Part shown: positions 8,401 to 16,075 of the stretch, piece by piece
How positions within the stretch are numbered: position 1 is the stretch's first letter
How the letters are laid out: each line of letters starts with the position of its first letter
Notes under the pieces: generated by a model
The model's input: the letters and a program-made list of their open reading frames with translations, nothing else
Databases searched by the model: none
What the model was told of the DNA's origin: nothing
Translations under genes and position numbers: made by a program
Assembly (NCBI GenBank): GCA_023430465.1
Contig: JAEZAM010000104.1
Span: 1-64,000 of the forward strand
Source of the DNA: Bacteroidota bacterium
GTDB lineage: Bacteria > Bacteroidota > Bacteroidia > Chitinophagales > Chitinophagaceae
Direction: 5' to 3'
Length of the DNA stretch: 64,000 nt

Positions 8401-9348
8401 TTAAGCCAGTGATGCCCTCACCTTTTCCAGCAGGGCTTTTGTTTTGCGGATACCTTCGTCTTCGCTTAATACGCTTCCTTCGTATTCGATCCCAATGTAT
8501 CCTTTGAAACCGGAATCCTTCACCACTTTCAGGATGCGATTATAATCCGTCTCGATGCAGTTGCCCTGTTCGTCGAAGTCATAAGACTTTGCGCTTACGC
8601 CTTTTGCATAAGGCATGAGTTCGGCAGTGCCTTTATAACGGTCGTAGCTATCCTGGCAAACCTTCCAGTCTTTCGGATCACGCTTGATGCAAAAGTTTCC
8701 AAAATCCGGGAGGGTGCCGACGTTTTTTTTGCCCACTGATTTCATCACGCCTGCCAGCCAGCCACCGTCAGAAGAATAGCTGCCGTGATTTTCAACGATC
8801 ACATTTATTTTTTCTTTTGCGGCATATTCGCCGAGGCGGGAGAGGCCGTCTACGGCGGCTTTCGCCACATCTTCCCTTGAGCCCTGACCTGCTGCATTCA
8901 CGCGGATCGTGGCACAGCCAAGATATTTGGCAGCATCCACCCATTTGTAGTGATTCTCCACTGCTTTCTTGCGCTGCTCATCATTGAGGTTACCAAGATC
9001 ACCTTCACCATCGCACATGATCAGGTGATTCTTGACACCATTGTCCTTGCACCTTTTCAATAATTCATTGAGATAGCTGGTATCTTTCGCTTTGTCTTTG
9101 AAGAACTGATTCACATACTCCACTACACTGATCCCGAAATCATTCTTTGCTTTCGCAGGAAAATCAAGATTGTCCAGCTTCTTTCCAAACAATGCTTTGT
9201 GCAACGACCATTGTGCCAGGGATATTTCGAAGAACGGCGCTTTGGGAGCGGCACCTGCAAAGGCACTACCGGTAAACATGGACAGGCCGGCTACTCCCGC
9301 GGCAAGACCAGACATTTGTTGTAGAAATTGTCGGCGATTTGTTGACAT
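8401..9348 (-). CDS. Sugar phosphate isomerase/epimerase-like TIM-barrel protein, Tat signal
   Basis: A 315-residue xylose-isomerase-like TIM barrel (AP_endonuc_2 superfamily). The N-terminus NRRQFLQQMSGLAAGVAGLS is a clear twin-arginine-type signal ending near GSAFA. Barrel motifs include ATIRVNAAGQG, VIVENHGSYSSDGGW with the metal-binding Glu/His region, TLPDFGNFCI and YIGIEYEGS. Proteins of this kind accompany Gfo/Idh/MocA oxidoreductases and DUF1080 proteins, where they isomerise or eliminate keto sugars. It precedes the oxidoreductase by 32 bases on the same strand, so co-transcription is likely. Exact chemistry is not deducible. Confidence 0.78.
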   Translation of the reverse strand: MSTNRRQFLQQMSGLAAGVAGLSMFTGSAFAGAAPKAPFFEISLAQWSLHKALFGKKLDNLDFPAKAKNDFGISVVEYVNQFFKDKAKDTSYLNELLKRCKDNGVKNHLIMCDGEGDLGNLNDEQRKKAVENHYKWVDAAKYLGCATIRVNAAGQGSREDVAKAAVDGLSRLGEYAAKEKINVIVENHGSYSSDGGWLAGVMKSVGKKNVGTLPDFGNFCIKRDPKDWKVCQDSYDRYKGTAELMPYAKGVSAKSYDFDEQGNCIETDYNRILKVVKDSGFKGYIGIEYEGSVLSEDEGIRKTKALLEKVRASLA

Positions 9349-9468
9349 AGCAATTGTTTTTTATGATGGTTGAAGTTAGTGAAAACTGAAAAAAGGGTCG
9401 CTCAAAACTTCACAGGACATCGTTCGCAACTGATTCGTTGTCAAACTACCTCTCTGGTGTATTTCTCC

Positions 9469-10794
9469 TTACCTGAGTTCTATTGCAATTACGTTCGAAG
9501 CCTCCCCTGCTGCCGGAGCTTTGGCAAAAATGATCACTTCATTTTTGCCGTTGCTGCTCGTCACTGCAGTATCTTTCATAAGTGATCGTATTTTCTTTAC
9601 TTTCCGGCCATTCAACGGCACACTGATACCTTGCGGACCAGGATCATCAAATACATGAAGGTAAATCATGCCGGAACGTTGCGTGGTCACACCCCAGGTT
9701 TGCGGAGACAACGGTCCACCCCGGGTGCCGTAAATAGATTCTCCGTATTTACTCAGCCATTCCCCTGCCACACGAAGCGTGTCTGTGAATTCGGGTTGAA
9801 TTGCGCCCGATGGCATAGGGCCGACATTCAGCAAGAGGTTGGCATTTCGGCCAGCCGCACCGGCAAGTAAACGGATCACCTGCTTCACGGTCTTATAGTT
9901 CCTGTCCGTAATGTTATATCCCCAAGAGCCATTGATTGTTTCACAGGTTTCCAGTGGCACCGCCGTAGAAGCTGCCTGGAAACTGAGCCCGGATTTATTC
10001 TCGCCTGGTAAATCCCGCTCAAACATCTGGAAATCCTCTCCCGGTATCGGATCGAGGTGATGATTGTTCCCGATCATACAAGCCGGTTGCAGTTGATGGA
10101 TCAGGGAATATATTTCATTGTATTTCCAATCGATCCTGGATGAACGATCAGCATTTCCTTCCGGGTTTGTCTGATCCCAATGCCCGTCAAACCATATCGA
10201 CATGATAGGACCATAATTGGTCAGCAGCTCCGTAAGCTGTCCTTTCATGAACTTTAGATATGCGTTATAGTCTGAAGGGCCGGTCCGGCCGGTACCCTGG
10301 CCCGTGCGGCCTGTCTCGCGGGGATAATCCTGCCGGTACCAGTCAAGCGTTGAATAATAGAGGCCCAGTTTCATCCCGCGCTTCTGACATTCTTCCGATA
10401 ACATCTTCAACACATCTTTGCCGTAAGGCGTATTGGTAACCTTCCAGTCGGACAATTTGGTATCCCAGTTGGAAAATCCATCGTGGTGTCGGGAAATGAA
10501 AACAATGTACTTCATGCCTGCGGCTTCTGCAGCATCCACCCACTTCTTCGCATCGAAATCGACGGGATTGAATGCCCGCAGAAGACGGGAGTAATCAACC
10601 ACCTTGATATTGCGATTATTCATGACCCATTCGCCATCACCCAGAAGGCTGGACAGACCCCAATGAATGAAGAGGCCGTATTTATTATCCTGGAACTGTT
10701 TGCGGGCAGCAAGATTCTCAGCGCCGGGTGTATAGGTTTGGGAGAAAATGGAGATCGACAGGAGAAGGCAAGCAGACAGCAAGAGTTTTTTCAT
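9469..10794 (-). CDS. Alpha-L-fucosidase, glycoside hydrolase family 29 (copy 2)
   Basis: A 441-residue secreted fucosidase. I start it at 10794, because MKKLLLSACLLLSISIFSQ is a standard signal peptide and the longer reading adds only six residues. The barrel shows KYGLFIHWGLSSLLGDGEW (39-57), SRHHDGFSNWD (101-111) and the nucleophile region MSIWFDGHWD with Asp203. It has an unusual Gly/Thr/Arg-rich insertion (about 161-173, TGRTGQGTGRTG). A C-terminal beta domain follows. It is the first gene of the leftward island, divergent from fumC, and 120 bases separate it from the TIM-barrel gene with no terminator seen. Sequence divergence from copy 1 suggests a different subfamily. Confidence 0.87.
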   Translation of the reverse strand: MKKLLLSACLLLSISIFSQTYTPGAENLAARKQFQDNKYGLFIHWGLSSLLGDGEWVMNNRNIKVVDYSRLLRAFNPVDFDAKKWVDAAEAAGMKYIVFISRHHDGFSNWDTKLSDWKVTNTPYGKDVLKMLSEECQKRGMKLGLYYSTLDWYRQDYPRETGRTGQGTGRTGPSDYNAYLKFMKGQLTELLTNYGPIMSIWFDGHWDQTNPEGNADRSSRIDWKYNEIYSLIHQLQPACMIGNNHHLDPIPGEDFQMFERDLPGENKSGLSFQAASTAVPLETCETINGSWGYNITDRNYKTVKQVIRLLAGAAGRNANLLLNVGPMPSGAIQPEFTDTLRVAGEWLSKYGESIYGTRGGPLSPQTWGVTTQRSGMIYLHVFDDPGPQGISVPLNGRKVKKIRSLMKDTAVTSSNGKNEVIIFAKAPAAGEASNVIAIELR

Positions 10795-10870
10795 ATGCAA
10801 TGCATTAATCAAAGCCAGCTACTAAAATATGCATTAACGGTGATATACGACCGCTGGTTTTCGCGATAAA

Positions 10871-10904
10871 TTGACGAATCAACGGTCATTAGCATTTACC
10901 TTTG
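10871..10904 (+). promoter_or_regulatory. Promoter of fumC
   Basis: TACCTTTG at 10897-10904 matches the -7 box TAnnTTTG exactly. A TTG at 10871-10873 lies 23 bases upstream as a weak -33 element. The start codon of fumC is 40 bases downstream. Confidence 0.5.
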
Positions 10905-10944
10905 CCCCGCCTGACAATTATTTTAATAACACTAAAAATGATAC

Positions 10945-12345
10945 ATGGAATACCGGATCGAAAAAGACACCATGGGTGAAGTGAAAGTACCTGTGGACGC
11001 CTACTACGGAGCGCAAACACAGCGCAGCATTGACAATTTCCGCATTGCGCAGGACATCAACCGCATGCCGAAAGAGATCATCCGTGCATTTGCGTATCTG
11101 AAAAAAGCAGCCGCACTCACTAACCGTGATGCAGGTGTGTTATCTGAAGAAAAAGCAGTGCTGATTGGAAAGGTATGTGACGAAATACTGGAAGGAAAGC
11201 TTGATGATTACTTTCCGCTTGTCGTGTGGCAGACCGGCAGCGGCACGCAAAGCAATATGAACGTTAATGAGGTGGTGGCTTATCGCGGACATGTACTGAA
11301 CGGTGGTCAGTTGGGTGACAAAGAAAAATTTCTTCATCCAAATGATGACGTCAATAAATCACAATCATCCAACGATACATTTCCTACAGCGATGCACATT
11401 GCTGCCTATAAGACACTTGTTGAAACAACGATCCCGGGCATTGAAAAGCTCAGGAACACGCTGGAGGCAAAAAGCCGTGAATTCATGAACGTAGTGAAGA
11501 TCGGGCGGACGCATTTTATGGATGCCACCCCACTCACCGTTGGGCAGGAAATGAGCGGTTACGTTGCCCAGTTAAACCATGGCCTGCGTGCAATCAAAAA
11601 TACACTCGCTCATTTAAGTGAATTGGCGCTGGGAGGCACGGCTGTGGGCACGGGCATCAATACCCCAGAGGGATATAGCGAAAACGTGGCAAAGCATATC
11701 GCAGATTTGACCGGCCTGCCGTTTGTCACCGCGCCTAATAAATTTGAAGCCCTGGCTGCGCATGATGCCATCGTGGAAGCACATGGTGCATTGAAGACAG
11801 TTGCTGTCAGCCTGATGAAGATCGCCAATGATATCCGCATGCTGTCCAGCGGCCCGCGCAGCGGCATCGGTGAATTATTTATCCCTGATAACGAACCCGG
11901 ATCATCCATCATGCCCGGTAAGGTAAACCCCACGCAATGCGAAGCTCTTACCATGATCGCTGCACAGGTGCTGGGAAATGATGTAACGATCAATATAGGT
12001 GGCTCGAATGGCCACTTCGAATTGAATGTATTCAAACCGGTGATGATCTTCAACTTCCTCCACAGCGCCCGCCTTATCGGTGATGGCTGCGTCAGTTTCA
12101 ATGACAAGTGCGCCGTTGGTATCAAACCAATTGAAGAGAATATCCGCAAGCACGTAGATAACTCGCTGATGCTTGTTACGTCACTTAATACAAAGATCGG
12201 ATACTACAAAGCCGCTGAGATCGCGCAGAAAGCGCATAAGGAAGGAACCACCCTGAAACAGATGGCTGTGCAGCTCGGCTATGTGACGGCGGAGGAGTTT
12301 GATCAATGGGTAAAACCGGCAGACATGGTGGGCAAGCTATCCTAA
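10945..12345 (+). CDS. fumC: Class II fumarate hydratase
   Basis: A 466-residue cytoplasmic enzyme of the TCA cycle that interconverts fumarate and L-malate without an iron-sulfur cluster. It has the complete aspartase/fumarase superfamily architecture: the TGSGTQSNMNVNEV region (about 96-109), QSSNDTFPTAMH, GRTHFMDATPLTVGQE and the signature GSSIMPGKVNPTQ. Length is standard. It is monocistronic: a TAnnTTTG promoter precedes it and a strong intrinsic terminator follows 25 bases after the stop. Aspartase is excluded by its overall FumC-like motifs, though not by experiment. Confidence 0.96.
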   Translation: MEYRIEKDTMGEVKVPVDAYYGAQTQRSIDNFRIAQDINRMPKEIIRAFAYLKKAAALTNRDAGVLSEEKAVLIGKVCDEILEGKLDDYFPLVVWQTGSGTQSNMNVNEVVAYRGHVLNGGQLGDKEKFLHPNDDVNKSQSSNDTFPTAMHIAAYKTLVETTIPGIEKLRNTLEAKSREFMNVVKIGRTHFMDATPLTVGQEMSGYVAQLNHGLRAIKNTLAHLSELALGGTAVGTGINTPEGYSENVAKHIADLTGLPFVTAPNKFEALAAHDAIVEAHGALKTVAVSLMKIANDIRMLSSGPRSGIGELFIPDNEPGSSIMPGKVNPTQCEALTMIAAQVLGNDVTINIGGSNGHFELNVFKPVMIFNFLHSARLIGDGCVSFNDKCAVGIKPIEENIRKHVDNSLMLVTSLNTKIGYYKAAEIAQKAHKEGTTLKQMAVQLGYVTAEEFDQWVKPADMVGKLS

Positions 12346-12370
12346 ATCGTAAAATTTCTTAGTAAAAAAA

Positions 12371-12400
12371 GGGCGGATTGTCATATCTGCCCTTTTTTTT
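12371..12400 (+). terminator. Intrinsic terminator of fumC
   Basis: GGGCGGAT pairs with ATCTGCCC (one G-U pair) around a six-base loop, followed by eight T. An A-run precedes the stem. Confidence 0.92.
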
Positions 12401-12462
12401 ATCGTTGTCGTTTGCATTCAACCATCCGGCAACATACCTTACCTGTCGAATAATCCAACACT

Positions 12463-12738
12463 ATGACAACAGCTAAATCATTTCGCTCTTCCGCTTATCC
12501 ACTGCGGGTTCTGGAACAGGCTGCTACAGCCTCCGCTAACGGAAGTCAGTCTACCTACCTCAAAGGCCTGATCTCCGGCAGCGCAAAATCATCCGTTGTA
12601 CATCTGAAAGTGACGCCGATGAAGAATCCATACCCTGCTCAAACGACTCCTCCTCTGAATGCCGAAACGGCAAAAGGAATGAGCCTGTTAAGTGAAGAAA
12701 CAAGACGTGCCTGGTTCAGGATCATGCATGGTCTTTAA
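12463..12738 (+). CDS. Hypothetical 91-residue protein in its own transcription unit
   Basis: I do not recognise this protein. It is 91 residues, Ser/Ala/Thr-rich, with no signal peptide, membrane segment or cysteine. The C-terminal third (LNAETAKGMSLLSEETRRAWF) could form an amphipathic helix. Reality is supported by context: it lies between the fumC terminator and its own terminator at 12766-12787, starts with ATG, and fills most of the space. Its function is unknown. Confidence 0.6.
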   Translation: MTTAKSFRSSAYPLRVLEQAATASANGSQSTYLKGLISGSAKSSVVHLKVTPMKNPYPAQTTPPLNAETAKGMSLLSEETRRAWFRIMHGL

Positions 12739-12765
12739 CGATTGCATCCATCAACAAATTGCAAG

Positions 12766-12787
12766 CCCCGCATTGGCGGGGTTTTTT
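12766..12787 (+). terminator. Intrinsic terminator after the 91-residue gene
   Basis: CCCCGC and GCGGGG form a perfect six-pair GC stem around ATTG, followed by six T. It lies 28 bases after the stop codon of the small gene. The rest of the gap to 13021 shows no further gene. Confidence 0.9.
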
Positions 12788-13020
12788 ATTGGCCGGAAAA
12801 CCAGCAAACGTCCATAAGTGGCAATACCTATTTAAAACCTGAAAACAGCCATCAGGCTAGCCTTCACCGACAGTATTTTCAGCAGATAAGGTTCGGAATT
12901 TGTCGCAGGAAGCCATAGCAATTCTTCGTCTCAGGTCGCAGTCTTTTACTCTTGCCGGGACCCTCATATAGTGGTAGCTTAGCATCGATCCAAACCCTTG
13001 AATACACGAAAATCCAATAC

Positions 13021-15348
13021 ATGAAAACACTTGTACACTGTTTCTCTATACGGGGAATCAGGAGGCTCACGTTCCTTGTTTTCCTGTTGATAAGTAATAT
13101 AGCGCTGCATGCTCAACCTACTGTTACAACGGGTAAGAGCTATATCAATATCACACGCCCAAACGGAGGCACGTTCCTTCCCGGTGATGTGATCGAGGTT
13201 CGGGCTACCATCGCCGTAACGGGCGGTAATAATTCATCCTCCTCCAACAGGGTGAATTCTGTTCGTTATAACGATACCATCAACATCGCAAAATTCCAGT
13301 ACATTCCGGGTTCACTCCAGATGAAATCCAATGAAGGCCGACTGCAGCGTGCCTACTCAGATAATGCCGATACTGATTCTGCACACATCAATACCGTTAA
13401 TGGCCAAATCCGTTTCAATATTGGTAATGGTTCAGGTGCAGCCAATGTCGGCACGCAGGGTACAAGCATTACTAACGCAGGCAGCCTCTGGGGCGCATTG
13501 CGGCCAACATTCTTCGGTAATACGTGTATCCGCATGTATGTGTATCGGGTAACTATCCGGAACGTTTCCACTGTGGTCGACATCGATTCCACCATCAGGA
13601 TGAGTGCCGGTAATTTTCGGTACAGGATCGGGACAAGCACCACCGATCAGCTCTCCAACTTTTCACCCTACATGATCCAGATCGCTCCTGACTATGGTCT
13701 TTGCAGTAACTCAACGGGTAGCAATGCCGTTGTGGGCGAGTCGGGAGGAACCTTTGGATCGGGCATACCTCAAAACCGTGCAGGTGGCACCACGTTTGTC
13801 CCAGGCCCCTATACCTTCCTGAATTTTGCGGCCAATTCACCCAATGATAACTTCTATGGGCTGGCGAACAGGACCAGTTCCGATGGCACAACCAATCCAA
13901 ACGTACCCTATTCAACAGGCACAGGAAGTGCTTCCCGCGTATTCACCGTTTGGGATATCATCGGGGACCATACCGGTGCTGTCGATCCGATCAAGGGTAA
14001 CCCTCCAACCAATACCGGCTATGCCGTTATTATCAACGCGAGCTACCAAACCAACCGTGCATTTACACAAACCATCAACGGCCTCTGTGAGGAAACATTC
14101 TATGAATTCTCTGCATGGTTCCGGAATATCTGCCGCCGTTGCGGTTGTGACTCAACCGGCAGAGGTGCGTCACAAAGTGGCTATACACCCGGCCCGGGCA
14201 ACGATTCAGCCGGTGTGAAACCCAATCTTTCTTTCCAGATCGATGGTGTTGATTATTACACCTCCGGAAATATTCCCTACGATGGAAACTGGGTGAAGAA
14301 AGGATTCGTTTTCAAAACCCGTCCGGGTCAAACCTCCATGGTTGTTACCATCCGTAACAATGCGCCTGGTGGTGGTGGAAATGACTGGGCAATCGATGAT
14401 ATCGGGGTTACAACCTGTCTGCCCAACATGTCCTATTCACCGTCACTCACACCCAATGTGTGCGAGAATTCCAACATCGTGCTCTATGATACCGTACGGT
14501 CGTTTTTCAACAACTATACCTACTACCAATGGCAGAAAAGCACCGATGCAGGAACCACCTGGACCAACCTCGGCAGCCCGGCAGGACCTGTAACGCCTGT
14601 AATGGTCAATGGGATGTACCAGTTTGTTTCATCGTATACCATCACAGGCGCCAATACAACCGCGATGAATAATGGTGACCGCTACCGCCTGATCGTTGGT
14701 ACGTCACTCACCAACCTAACGGTATCTACGTGCAGGTCAACGGACAATGTAAATATCGTTGCCCTCAACGTACTGACTGATTGCGGACCAGTACTGGACG
14801 TAAAACTGACTGGGTTCTCTGGAAATATCATCAACGACAAGGCTAATCTCCGGTGGACTACATCCGGTGAAAGCAGTGTAGTGCAGTTTGATATTGAAAA
14901 AAGTTCTGACGGGACCAACTTCCAGGTGATCGCCACAAAAGCAGGACTGGGAAATAGCGGCAACGAACTTCGTCACTATGAGTTTGTTGACCCGAACCCG
15001 GTTACTTCAAAAGCCTACTATCGCATCCGCCTCCGGGAGGCCGGTAATCGTGCGATATTCAGTAAGATCCTGCAACTGACCTCTGTGAGGCATGGCTTCG
15101 ACTTTGTATCGGTGATCAATCCGTTCCGTAATCAACTTGATTTTGATATCTCTTCGCTGACGGCAGGAACAATCAAAGTTGAACTGGTGAACCAGGCAGG
15201 AACTGCAGTGATCCGGAGATCGATGGAAATCCGTGAAGGGGTAAATCAGCTCGCGCTCACGAATACAGAAGGTCTTGCCAACGGCATTTATATCCTGAGG
15301 GTGGAGCATAAAGGAAAATACATCACCAAGCGGGTGCTGAAAAATTAA
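13021..15348 (+). CDS. Large secreted protein with type IX secretion sorting domain
   Basis: A 775-residue exported protein. I use the ATG at 13021, since it begins a good signal peptide (basic start, then LTFLVFLLISNIALHAQ); an upstream in-frame start lacks this. The N-terminal half is a repetitive beta-rich region (PNGGTFLPGDVIEVRATIAV). Around 390-480 is a jelly-roll-like module ending in NDWAIDDIGVTTC, as in carbohydrate-binding-type domains. An Ig-like region follows. The last 80 residues are a T9SS type A sorting domain (NPFRNQLDFDISSL, GIYILRVEHKGKYITKRVL). It is predicted to cross the outer membrane and be surface-attached or released. Ligand and enzymatic activity, if any, are unknown. 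Its stop overlaps the convergent lspA stop. Confidence 0.85.
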   Translation: MKTLVHCFSIRGIRRLTFLVFLLISNIALHAQPTVTTGKSYINITRPNGGTFLPGDVIEVRATIAVTGGNNSSSSNRVNSVRYNDTINIAKFQYIPGSLQMKSNEGRLQRAYSDNADTDSAHINTVNGQIRFNIGNGSGAANVGTQGTSITNAGSLWGALRPTFFGNTCIRMYVYRVTIRNVSTVVDIDSTIRMSAGNFRYRIGTSTTDQLSNFSPYMIQIAPDYGLCSNSTGSNAVVGESGGTFGSGIPQNRAGGTTFVPGPYTFLNFAANSPNDNFYGLANRTSSDGTTNPNVPYSTGTGSASRVFTVWDIIGDHTGAVDPIKGNPPTNTGYAVIINASYQTNRAFTQTINGLCEETFYEFSAWFRNICRRCGCDSTGRGASQSGYTPGPGNDSAGVKPNLSFQIDGVDYYTSGNIPYDGNWVKKGFVFKTRPGQTSMVVTIRNNAPGGGGNDWAIDDIGVTTCLPNMSYSPSLTPNVCENSNIVLYDTVRSFFNNYTYYQWQKSTDAGTTWTNLGSPAGPVTPVMVNGMYQFVSSYTITGANTTAMNNGDRYRLIVGTSLTNLTVSTCRSTDNVNIVALNVLTDCGPVLDVKLTGFSGNIINDKANLRWTTSGESSVVQFDIEKSSDGTNFQVIATKAGLGNSGNELRHYEFVDPNPVTSKAYYRIRLREAGNRAIFSKILQLTSVRHGFDFVSVINPFRNQLDFDISSLTAGTIKVELVNQAGTAVIRRSMEIREGVNQLALTNTEGLANGIYILRVEHKGKYITKRVLKN

Positions 15349-16040
15349 AGCACCTGCACTTTATCGCTGACCTCGGCGTTGGTCTCAACGGTCTTGGCGG
15401 AATCATTGTCCTTATGCTTTCGGAAAAACCGGCGCTGGAAAATAAAGAGTGTAATGATACCGCCGGAGATAGATGCATCGGCGATATTGAAGATCGGACT
15501 GAAAAATTCAAATTCCTGTCCTCCCACAAATGGAAACCAGGACGGAAAATTGGATTTGATCATGGGGAAGTAAAGCATGTCGACCACCTTTCCATGCAGG
15601 AAACCGGCGTACCCGCCACCGGGTGGAAGCGCTTCAGCCACGGTCTGGTAAGTACTTTCGCTGAAAATGATCCCATAAAACATACTGTCGAGCAGGTTGC
15701 CAAGAGCACCGGCATAGATAAGGGCGGCACAAATGATGAACCCGCGGCTGTAACGCTGTTTCACGATACGGCCCAGGTACCAGGTACCAAAGATCACTGC
15801 GATGAGCCGGAAGATCGACAGTGCCATCTTGCCCCATTCGCCACCAAACTCCCAACCCCAGGCCATGCCGGGATTCTCAATAAAATATAACCTGAACCAG
15901 GACAAGCCCATCACATTCGTTATCGGACCAAAAGTATAGGTAGTTTTGATCCATATCTTCAGGGCCTGGTCAACCGCGATGATGATCAATATGATGAGGA
16001 CAACATTTCTAAGCTTCACCTGAGAGGTTTTAATCTGCAA
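15345..16040 (-). CDS. lspA: Lipoprotein signal peptidase II
   Basis: A 231-residue inner-membrane aspartyl protease that cleaves prolipoprotein signal peptides before the lipidated cysteine. Four membrane segments are visible, and family motifs appear in order: ENPGMAWGW, YAGALGNLLDS, GKVVDMLYFP and FNIADASISGG. The conserved Asp in VVDM and in NIADAS are the expected catalytic pair. It is longer than E. coli LspA because of a loop of about 25 residues around STYQTVAEALPPGGG and a polar tail, both common in Bacteroidota. It follows the MurF-Alr gene by 35 bases. Its stop overlaps that of the T9SS gene within TTAA. Confidence 0.95.
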   Translation of the reverse strand: MQIKTSQVKLRNVVLIILIIIAVDQALKIWIKTTYTFGPITNVMGLSWFRLYFIENPGMAWGWEFGGEWGKMALSIFRLIAVIFGTWYLGRIVKQRYSRGFIICAALIYAGALGNLLDSMFYGIIFSESTYQTVAEALPPGGGYAGFLHGKVVDMLYFPMIKSNFPSWFPFVGGQEFEFFSPIFNIADASISGGIITLFIFQRRFFRKHKDNDSAKTVETNAEVSDKVQVL

Positions 16041-16075
16041 ATATATACCAAATAGCCCATGCCCGCCGGGAGCGG

